A stretch of 5,504 nt of DNA. Source: Acidimicrobiaceae bacterium (GTDB lineage Bacteria; Actinomycetota; Acidimicrobiia; Acidimicrobiales; Palsa-688). The translations under genes and the position numbers were made by a program. The stretch covers positions 1 to 5,504 of the forward strand of contig DAHWQF010000254.1 in assembly GCA_027334785.1 (NCBI GenBank), given 5' to 3'. This document shows, one piece after another, positions 1 through 5,504 of this stretch (its first letter is position 1; each line of letters starts with the position of its first letter). The notes under the pieces are model-generated. The model was not told the DNA's origin. It saw nothing but the letters and a program-made list of their open reading frames with translations, and ran no database searches.

Positions 1-98
1 CCAAGTGGCCGAGCACACGGCCCAAGTGGCCGAGCACACGGCCCAAGTGGCCGAGCACACGGCCCAAGTGGCCGAGCACACGGCCCAAGTGGCCGAGC
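1..98. repeat. 21-bp perfect tandem repeat, 4 full copies plus a 14-bp partial copy
   Basis: Four identical 21-bp units lie at 1-21, 22-42, 43-63 and 64-84. A fifth copy matches for its first 14 bases (85-98) and then diverges. The unit begins CCAAGTGGCCGAG. Because the array starts at base 1 it may extend further left. Each junction contains CGGCC-CAAGT-GGCCG, a 5-bp stem with a 5-base loop, giving four possible hairpins at 18-32, 39-53, 60-74 and 81-95. The last ends 12 bases from the stop codon of the minus-strand exporter gene. No T-run follows, so this is not a classical intrinsic terminator. The 21-bp period keeps every reading frame open, so coding potential cannot be excluded. The absence of any mismatch suggests recent expansion by slippage, as in a minisatellite. 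Confidence 0.95.
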
Positions 99-106
99 GG
101 CGGCCC

Positions 107-1375
107 TCAGGAGGGGTGGGCGCCGGCAGGGGCTCGCCGGCGGGTAGCCGCCCCGGCCACCACGAGGGCGAACATGGCGACTAGGCCGCCGAGCAGGGCC
201 GTCGGGCGAGGGCCATAGCCGTGGAGGACCAGGCCGCCGGCCAGGGAGCCGCCGGCGATGCCGGCGTTGAAGGCCGCCGATGCCCAGGCCGAGGCGATGT
301 CGGTGCTGGCCGGCGCCACCTCTAGGACGCGGTTTTGGTTGCTCACGTCGTAGGCGCCGAGGGTGACGCAGGCCGTAGCGAGGAAGACGATGGCCGCCGG
401 CGCCGTGCGGCCGGTCGCCCACAGCAACAGGAGGGCCGGCACCATCACCGCCACCGGCACCAAAGGCGCCACCGCCGGGAAGCGCCTGGAGAGCGCGGAA
501 CCGGCGGCGACGCCTCCCACCGTGGCTGACCCGGTAATGAGGAGCACGCCGGCAACCTCGTGGAGGGCGAGGCCGGCCACCTGCGTGAGGAACGGGCTCA
601 CGTAGGTGTACATGCAAAAGAACCCGCCCACGGCCAAGGCGGTGGTCGCCATAGCCAGGCGGTAGCGGCGCCGGTCAGGCGCTGAGCCCGTGCCGGCGTG
701 GGTTTCGGCCGGGTGATAGGCGGGCAGGGCCATCACGATCGGGACGGACAGGACCGCTCCCAGTACGGCCACGCCGACGAACGCGAAGCGCCAGCCGGCG
801 AGCTGCCCGAGCCAGGTGCCCGCCGGGACCCCGAGGACGACGGCGAGGGAGGCACCGCCGAGGACCCACCCCACCGCCCGGCCGCTCATAGCGGGCGGGA
901 ACAGGCTGGCCGCCGTCGGGATGACGAGCGACCAGAACACGGCTTGGGCCAGGGCGGTCACGACCCGGACCGCCATGAGCCACCCGTAACCGGGGACAGC
1001 GGCGGCGGCCAGGGACGTGAGCACCAGGGCAGCCATCAGGGCGCAGATGGTGGCCTTTCGGGGCAGCCCCCGGGTGAGGTGTGCGAGCGGGGCCGAGAGG
1101 ATGACATTTATCGCCGCGTAGACGGTCACCAGCCGCCCGGTCGCAACGAGCGAGGAGTGCAGGCTGGTGGAAATGGGCTGGAGAAGCCCGACGGGGAGGC
1201 TCTCGGTCGTCACGAAGGCGAAGGCCGAGGCGGCCAAGGCGGCGAGCGCGGCCGTGGCGGCCAGGGGGCTGCGGTGGTGCAGGACACCCGCGGCCACACC
1301 CGCGGCAACGCCAGGCGTGCCTTCGTAACCCCCCGAAGTTGCCTCGTAGCCTTCAGATGTTTCTGCGCAGCACAC
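107..1375 (-). CDS. MFS transporter, DHA1 (AraJ/YdhP-like) drug or sugar efflux family
   Basis: Predicted inner-membrane secondary transporter of 422 residues, near the usual 390-420 for the family, probably a proton-coupled exporter. The substrate cannot be told from sequence. The first helix (about 36-56) runs into TESLPVGLL (58-65), a signature of AraJ/YdhP/PbuE-like carriers. The helix 2-3 loop APLAHLTRGLPRKA (95-108) is a motif A-like basic loop. Helix 4 carries Arg137. GVPAGTWLGQLAGWRFAF (182-199) is the antiporter motif C region. A hydrophilic central loop (about 221-239) separates the two six-helix halves, and YTYVSPFL (256-263) opens helix 7 as in relatives. The start is GTG at 1375. 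It is the only upstream start before an in-frame TAG at 1427-1429 and has GGGAGGG (1379-1385) just three bases ahead. The first 30 or so residues are a low-complexity extension (EGYEATSG/GGYEGTPG, GVAAGVAAG), so an internal start such as GTG at 1297 is possible. The gene is divergent from bpa and is followed by the 21-bp tandem repeat. Confidence 0.9.
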   Translation of the reverse strand: MCCAETSEGYEATSGGYEGTPGVAAGVAAGVLHHRSPLAATAALAALAASAFAFVTTESLPVGLLQPISTSLHSSLVATGRLVTVYAAINVILSAPLAHLTRGLPRKATICALMAALVLTSLAAAAVPGYGWLMAVRVVTALAQAVFWSLVIPTAASLFPPAMSGRAVGWVLGGASLAVVLGVPAGTWLGQLAGWRFAFVGVAVLGAVLSVPIVMALPAYHPAETHAGTGSAPDRRRYRLAMATTALAVGGFFCMYTYVSPFLTQVAGLALHEVAGVLLITGSATVGGVAAGSALSRRFPAVAPLVPVAVMVPALLLLWATGRTAPAAIVFLATACVTLGAYDVSNQNRVLEVAPASTDIASAWASAAFNAGIAGGSLAGGLVLHGYGPRPTALLGGLVAMFALVVAGAATRRRAPAGAHPS

Positions 1376-1397
1376 GGGCCCTCCCAGGCGGGGCCCG
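1375..1397 (-). promoter_or_regulatory. Inverted repeat covering the ribosome binding site of the MFS gene
   Basis: CGGGCCC (1375-1381) and GGGCCCG (1391-1397) are perfect 7-bp inverted copies separated by 9 bases. In the minus-strand transcript the 3' arm and loop contain the GGGAGGG Shine-Dalgarno, and the last paired base is the first base of the GTG start codon. An all-GC stem there would be expected to hide the ribosome binding site. It could equally be a DNA operator, or chance in GC-rich sequence. The repeat is directly visible; the regulatory role is inferred. Confidence 0.45.
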
Positions 1398-1460
1398 CGC
1401 CACCCGCACGCGCCCAGGCGAGCAGGCTAGTGCCGGTACTCCTCCCGTGGTTGGGCCAAG
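1376..1460. promoter_or_regulatory. Divergent intergenic region between the MFS gene and bpa
   Basis: This 85-bp spacer must hold the promoters for both divergent genes unless they lie inside the neighbouring coding sequence. Besides the inverted repeat at its left end it contains an 8-bp direct repeat, CCCAGGCG at 1383-1390 and 1413-1420, spaced 30 bp apart. It also has a short palindrome, TTGG-G-CCAA (1451-1459), directly before the bpa ATG. I could not pick out a convincing -35/-10 pair on either strand. Confidence 0.4.
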
Positions 1461-2000
1461 ATGGTTGGTGTTATGAGCGACTCGTCGGACAACAAAACAG
1501 ATAACGAGCCCAGGTTGCTGGTCGTGAAGGCCGTCCCGGCCGAAGAGGAGGAGGCGCGCCAGCGAGCGGGGGGGCAGTCCCAAGAGACGGGTGAGAGCGT
1601 CGAGCGGCCGGCCAAGGTGATGCGGATCGGTTCGATGATCCGCCAGCTCCTCGAAGAGGCCCGGCAGGCCCCCTTGGACGAGGCCGGCAGGGCCCGCCTG
1701 GCCGAGATCTACGACACGTCTCGGCGCGAGCTCCAAGACGGCCTCTCACCCGAACTGGTCGAGGAGCTAAGCCGGATAGCGCCGCCCTTCGACCCGGGGT
1801 CGGTGCCGAGCGAGTCCGAGTTGCGGGTCGCCCAGGCCCAGCTGGTCGGGTGGTTGGAGGGCCTATTCGCCGGCATCCAGGCGACCATGTACGCCCAGCA
1901 GATGGCCCAGCGGGCCGCCCTCGAAGACGCGCGCCGGCGGGCACTGCCCTCGGGCCGCGACGAGAGGGACGAGCGCCCGATGCCGGGCACGTACCTCTAA
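1461..2000 (+). CDS. bpa: Bacterial proteasome activator Bpa (PafE family)
   Basis: ATP-independent activator of the actinobacterial 20S proteasome. Known members form a ring of helical subunits that docks on the proteasome core, opens its gate through the C-terminal tails and feeds in unfolded or damaged proteins without Pup tagging. This 179-residue product is close in length to the M. tuberculosis protein (about 174). It matches my recollection of that protein over PAKVMRIGSMIRQLLEEARQ (50-69), APLDEAGRARL (70-80), TSRRELQDGL (86-95) and AQAQLVGWLEGLFAGIQ (124-140). These stretches form the helical bundle core. The N-terminus (1-48) is acidic and probably disordered. The C-terminus ends GTYL, where mycobacterial Bpa ends GQYL; the penultimate Tyr needed for docking is kept. 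Starts at 1461 or 1473 are both possible and neither has a good Shine-Dalgarno. The longer one resembles the mycobacterial N-terminus (MVIG... against MVGV...), and an in-frame TAG at 1428-1430 limits the gene upstream. dnaE follows 88 bp downstream on the same strand. Confidence 0.93.
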   Translation: MVGVMSDSSDNKTDNEPRLLVVKAVPAEEEEARQRAGGQSQETGESVERPAKVMRIGSMIRQLLEEARQAPLDEAGRARLAEIYDTSRRELQDGLSPELVEELSRIAPPFDPGSVPSESELRVAQAQLVGWLEGLFAGIQATMYAQQMAQRAALEDARRRALPSGRDERDERPMPGTYL

Positions 2001-2025
2001 GGCCCGCCGGCCGGGGCGTGCTAAG

Positions 2026-2052
2026 TTCGACGGTGAACCACACGGTTGTAAT
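2026..2052 (+). promoter_or_regulatory. Weak candidate promoter for dnaE
   Basis: In the 88-bp gap after bpa, TTCGAC (2026-2031) resembles a -35 box and TGTAAT (2047-2052) a -10 box. The 15-bp spacer is shorter than the usual 17. This is the most AT-rich patch of the gap, and transcription would start around 2058-2060, leaving a leader of about 30 bases that holds the ribosome binding site. If it is inactive, dnaE would depend on read-through from bpa. This rests on sequence resemblance only. Confidence 0.3.
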
Positions 2053-2069
2053 CCTTGCTCGCCGTTCCC

Positions 2070-2078
2070 AGGGGAGGT
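2070..2078 (+). promoter_or_regulatory. Shine-Dalgarno sequence of dnaE
   Basis: AGGGGAGGT is a strong anti-16S match ending 10 bases before the ATG at 2089. It fixes the dnaE start, since the encoded protein enters the PHP domain almost at once (HLHLHTE from residue 7), as family members do. Confidence 0.8.
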
Positions 2079-2088
2079 AGACCGAAAA

Positions 2089-5000
2089 ATGAGTTCCTCC
2101 TTCGCCCACCTGCATCTCCACACGGAGTTCTCCATGCTCGATGGGGCGGCGAGGGTGGACGAGGTGGTGAAGCGAGCGGCGGAGGACGGCCAGAGCGCGA
2201 TCGCGATCACGGACCACGGCAACATGTACGGGGTCCTCGACTTCTACAAGGCGGCGCGGGCGGCGGGCATCAAGCCTGTTATCGGGATAGAGGCCTACAT
2301 GGCCGGCGAGAGCCGAGCCGAGAGGCCGGTCAGGCGAGGGCGCTTGGACGACACCGGCGGCGAGGGAGAGGGTGGTGATAAGAGCTACTACCACCTGACG
2401 CTCCTGGCCGAGGACGCTAGAGGCTACAAAAACCTGTTGAAGCTGTCCTCCGAGGCATACCTAACCGGGTACTGGTACAAGCCGCGCGCAGACTGGGAGC
2501 TGCTCGAGCGCTACCACGAAGGGGTCATCGCGACCTCGGGCTGCCTCGGCGGCCTTATCGCCCAGGCTCTCCTGAAAGGCGACTACGAGCAGGCGACCGC
2601 GCATGCCGGGCGCCTGCAGGACATATTCGGCCGGGACAACTTCTTCATCGAGCTACAGGACCACGGCATCGAGCAGCAGAAAAAGACCAACCCGCAGCTC
2701 GTGGAAATAGCGCGCCACATCGGCGCCCCACTGGTGGCGACCAACGACAGCCACTACACGGCGAGAGAGGACCACCTCGCCCACGACGCGCTCTTGTGCG
2801 TGCAGACGGCGTCCAACATGGACGACCCCAAGCGCTTCCGTTTCGAGGGGTCGGAGCATTACCTGAAAAGCGCGGCGGAGATGCGGGCACTTTTTTCCGA
2901 GCTCCCCGAGGCTTGCGACAACACGCTTTGGGTGGCGGAACGGGCCGATGTCACGATCGAGCTGGGCAAGCCCAAGCTGCCGGCGTTCCCGCTGCCCGAG
3001 GGCTTTTCGAGCTCCGACGAGTACTTGAGGCACTTGACCTATGAGGGGGCGAGAGAGCGCTACGGCTCGCCGGTGCCGGCTCAAGTGTCGGAGCGGCTCG
3101 ACTACGAGCTCGGCGTCATCGCGTCGATGGGTTACTCGGATTATTTCCTGATCGTGTGGGACCTGATCCGCCACGCCCGGGAAAACAACATTCGCGTCGG
3201 GCCTGGCCGGGGCAGCTCGGCCGGGAGCTGCGTCGCCTACTGCCTCCGGATCGTTGGGATCGACCCGATCCGCTACGACCTCATTTTTGAGAGGTTCTTG
3301 AACCCCGGGCGCAAGCAGATGCCCGACATCGATATGGACTTCGACGAGCGTTACCGGGGAGAGATGATCCGCTACGCGTCGGAACGCTGGGGCTGGGACC
3401 ACGTCGCCCAGATAGTGACCTTCTCGACCATAAAAGCGAGAGCCGCGGTGCGCGACGCGGCCCGGGTCCTCGGCTACCCTTACGGCCTCGGTGACCGGAT
3501 AGCCAAGCTGATGCCTCCCCTCGTGATGGGGCGCGACACGCCCCTTTGGGCGTGCTTCAAAGAGGACTCCAAGCACTCCGACGGCTACAAAGTCGCCTCC
3601 GAGCTCCGTGAGCTCTACGCGAGCGACACCGACGTGAAAAGGGTGGTCGACGTGGCCATGGGGTTGGAGGGCCTGCGCCGCCAGGACGGGATCCACGCCG
3701 CGGCAGTCGTCATTTCCTCCGACCCTCTCACCGAGCACATGCCCATCCAGCGCAAGCCCGAGCCGGGGGGCCGGCCCGAGGACGCGCCCATAGTGACCCA
3801 GTACGAGATGCACGGCGTCGAGGAGCTGGGACTACTGAAGATGGACTTCCTCGGCTTGCGCAACTTGTCAGTCATCGAGCGGACGCTCGACACGATCGAG
3901 GCCAACACAGGTTCCCGGCCGGACCTCGACAGCGTGCCTTTCGGTGACCCGGCCACCTACGAGATGCTCCAGCGGGGTGACAGCGTCGGGGTCTTCCAGA
4001 TGGAGGGCGCCAACATGCGGGCGCTCCTGCGCGCGGCTGCCCCGACCAGCCTGGAGGACCTGGCCGCCCTGAACGCCCTTTACCGCCCCGGGCCGATGGC
4101 CGCCAACATGCACAACGACTACGCGGACAGGAAAAACGGGCGCAAGCCAGTCGCCTCGCTCCACCCCGACATGGCCGAGGTCCTCTCCGACACCTACGGG
4201 CTCATGATCTACCAGGAGTCCATGATGCGGGTGGCCCAGCGCTTCGCCGGCTACTCGCTGGCCGAGGCCGAGAACCTGCGCAAGGCCACGGGCAAAAAGG
4301 TGCGCGAGATCATGGCCAAGGAGCGGGAGAAGTTCGTCGCCGGTTGCGAGAAGACTGGTTACGGGGCCCAGCTCGGCCACGCCATCTTCGACCTGATCGA
4401 GCCGTTCGCCGACTACGCGTTCGCAAAGAGCCACGCCTTTGGCTACGCCTACGTCATCTACTGGACCGCCTGGCTCAAGGCCAACCACCCGGCCGAGTAC
4501 ATGGCCAGCCTGCTCACGAGCGTGAAGGACGACAAGGACAAGCTCGGCGTCTACCTGGGCGAGTGCCGCCAGATGGGCATCGAGGTGCTGGTGCCCGACA
4601 TCAACCTGTCGGCGTCGGACTTCACGGCCGCCAACAAGACCATCCCCTTCGGGCTGTCGGCTATCCGCAACGTCGGTGAAGGCCTGGTCGAGAGGATCCT
4701 GGGCGAGCGGGCGAGCGGCGGGCCGTTCGCTGACTTTTATGACTTTTGCCGGCGGGTGGACCCCATAGTGCTCAACAAACGGACGGTCGAGTCGCTTATC
4801 AAGGCTGGTGCCTTCGATTCGCTTGGGCACCCCCGCCAGGGCCTCTGCCTCGTGTTCGAGCAGGTCGTGGACCGTACCCTGGCCCGGCGCAAGGAAGCCG
4901 ACCAGGGGGTGCTCAGCCTCTTCGGGGGTGGCGACGGCGGCGGCGGGGGCTTCGACGACGCCAGGGTGCCCGTGCCCGAGATGGAGTTCGACAAGCATAC

Positions 5001-5504
5001 GAAGCTCTCCTTCGAAAAAGAGATGCTTGGCCTGTACGTGAGCGACCACCCCCTAGTCGGGGCCGAGGCGGCGCTCCGCCGGCACGCCGACTGCACGATC
5101 CTCGACCTGCGTGACGACGCCGGCGGGCGAGAGGGCGGCGAGGGGGACGGTGGCCAGGCCGGCTGGGCGGCGCCGCGTTGGGTCGGGGGCGTCGTCACCG
5201 GCTTGACCCGCAAGTACACCAAGCGCGGCGAGCTCATGGCGACCTTCGTGCTCGAAGACCTCCAGAGCTCGATCGAGGTCTTCGTGTTCCCGCGGACCAT
5301 GACCGAGGTGGGCCACCTCCTGGCCGACGACGCGGTCGTGTTCGTGAAGGGACGGCTGGACCTGCGTGACGAGGTGCCCAAGCTGGTCTGTTCGGAGCTC
5401 AAGCGCCCGCAGCTCAGCCTGGAGGGCGTCGAGCCCCTCCGGGTCTCGGTCCCCCTCGGCGCGCTCGACGAAGTACGGCTGTCGAGGCTCCGGGAGCTGC
5501 TCGC
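2089..5504 (+). CDS. dnaE: DNA polymerase III alpha subunit, DnaE1 type (3' end beyond window)
   Basis: Catalytic subunit of the replicative DNA polymerase, working at the fork with the beta clamp and clamp loader. The frame is open for 1138 codons to the window edge. M. tuberculosis DnaE1 has about 1184 residues, so only a short C-terminal tail is missing. The PHP domain (about 5-280) keeps all nine metal ligands known from mycobacterial DnaE1: His9, His11, Asp18, His43, Glu68, His102, Cys152, Asp220 and His222. It is therefore probably an active 3'-5' proofreading exonuclease. The palm and fingers carry GPGRGSSAGS (371-380), PDIDMDF with catalytic Asp415 and Asp417, KMDFLGL with the third catalytic Asp586, YRPGPM (665-670) and IYQE (707-710). 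The FNKSHA motif reads FAKSHA (778-783). Next come a helix-hairpin-helix-type region (about 855-910), VLSLF (941-945) where the beta-clamp motif should be, EKEMLGLYVSDHPL (976-989) and an OB fold (about 1031-1105). Gly-rich linkers lie at 946-954 and 1011-1025. No intein is visible. The complete PHP site and full-length C-terminal part argue against the translesion paralog DnaE2, and the domain order excludes PolC. Confidence 0.97.
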   Translation, partial: MSSSFAHLHLHTEFSMLDGAARVDEVVKRAAEDGQSAIAITDHGNMYGVLDFYKAARAAGIKPVIGIEAYMAGESRAERPVRRGRLDDTGGEGEGGDKSYYHLTLLAEDARGYKNLLKLSSEAYLTGYWYKPRADWELLERYHEGVIATSGCLGGLIAQALLKGDYEQATAHAGRLQDIFGRDNFFIELQDHGIEQQKKTNPQLVEIARHIGAPLVATNDSHYTAREDHLAHDALLCVQTASNMDDPKRFRFEGSEHYLKSAAEMRALFSELPEACDNTLWVAERADVTIELGKPKLPAFPLPEGFSSSDEYLRHLTYEGARERYGSPVPAQVSERLDYELGVIASMGYSDYFLIVWDLIRHARENNIRVGPGRGSSAGSCVAYCLRIVGIDPIRYDLIFERFLNPGRKQMPDIDMDFDERYRGEMIRYASERWGWDHVAQIVTFSTIKARAAVRDAARVLGYPYGLGDRIAKLMPPLVMGRDTPLWACFKEDSKHSDGYKVASELRELYASDTDVKRVVDVAMGLEGLRRQDGIHAAAVVISSDPLTEHMPIQRKPEPGGRPEDAPIVTQYEMHGVEELGLLKMDFLGLRNLSVIERTLDTIEANTGSRPDLDSVPFGDPATYEMLQRGDSVGVFQMEGANMRALLRAAAPTSLEDLAALNALYRPGPMAANMHNDYADRKNGRKPVASLHPDMAEVLSDTYGLMIYQESMMRVAQRFAGYSLAEAENLRKATGKKVREIMAKEREKFVAGCEKTGYGAQLGHAIFDLIEPFADYAFAKSHAFGYAYVIYWTAWLKANHPAEYMASLLTSVKDDKDKLGVYLGECRQMGIEVLVPDINLSASDFTAANKTIPFGLSAIRNVGEGLVERILGERASGGPFADFYDFCRRVDPIVLNKRTVESLIKAGAFDSLGHPRQGLCLVFEQVVDRTLARRKEADQGVLSLFGGGDGGGGGFDDARVPVPEMEFDKHTKLSFEKEMLGLYVSDHPLVGAEAALRRHADCTILDLRDDAGGREGGEGDGGQAGWAAPRWVGGVVTGLTRKYTKRGELMATFVLEDLQSSIEVFVFPRTMTEVGHLLADDAVVFVKGRLDLRDEVPKLVCSELKRPQLSLEGVEPLRVSVPLGALDEVRLSRLRELL

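Noticed and set aside
1..98. CRISPR array or tRNA gene, suggested by the repeats and the GTGGCCGAG string
   Set aside because: The units abut with no variable spacers, so it is not CRISPR. GTGGCCGAG resembles the D-arm start of some Ser/Leu tRNAs, but no acceptor, anticodon or T-arm can be built.
698..1504. 268-codon open frame on the plus strand across the MFS gene and into bpa
   Set aside because: The product is an Arg/Gly/Asp-rich low-complexity string, and the opposite strand encodes a clear membrane transporter.
2001..2020. Intrinsic terminator after bpa
   Set aside because: Only a 4-bp stem (CCCG/CGGG, 2003-2015) can be formed and no T-run follows. It is probably just local GC richness.
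1471..2394. 307-codon minus-strand open frame spanning bpa and the start of dnaE
   Set aside because: It is antisense to two well-supported genes and is Pro/Arg-rich with no recognisable domain.
2653..3813. 386-codon open frame on the minus strand opposite dnaE
   Set aside because: Also antisense to the PHP and polymerase core. It reads as a codon-bias shadow with no family motifs.
3181..4500. Intein inserted in the DnaE polymerase core
   Set aside because: The conserved polymerase motifs follow each other at normal spacing with no insert, so no intein is present in the visible part.
3868..5049. 393-codon open frame on the minus strand opposite dnaE
   Set aside because: It lies wholly antisense to conserved DnaE motifs. 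Its His/Val/Gly/Leu-rich composition is typical of antisense frames in GC-rich genes, and it has no recognisable domain.

Overview
The window is very GC-rich and gene-dense and reads as a chromosomal segment of an actinobacterium. The main reason is a clear bacterial proteasome activator gene (bpa/pafE), a family known from actinobacteria that carry a 20S proteasome. The replicative polymerase beside it is also closest, as far as I can recall, to the mycobacterial DnaE1 type. Codon use is high-GC but tolerates ATA, AGG and CTA codons. That could fit a deep-branching lineage such as Acidimicrobiia, but this is only a guess.

Layout, left to right. Positions 1-98 hold a perfect 21-bp tandem repeat that begins at the window edge. 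Each junction between copies can form a small hairpin. Next, on the minus strand (1375 down to 107), is a 12-helix-type MFS exporter of the DHA1/AraJ-like group. An 85-bp divergent spacer (1376-1460) follows. It contains a perfect 7-bp inverted repeat that covers the exporter's ribosome binding site and touches its GTG start. On the plus strand, bpa (1461-2000) encodes a 179-residue proteasome activator ending in Gly-Thr-Tyr-Leu. After an 88-bp gap with a strong Shine-Dalgarno and a weak candidate promoter comes dnaE (2089 to the window end). It is the alpha subunit of DNA polymerase III, open for 1138 codons and cut off by the window end near its C-terminus.

The genes do not form an obvious pathway. 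bpa and dnaE point the same way and could share transcription, while the exporter is divergent. I found no new defence, mobile or biosynthetic system. The points most worth checking are the tandem repeat, the hairpin over the exporter start, the altered clamp-binding motif and FAKSHA substitution in DnaE, and the GTYL tail of Bpa.
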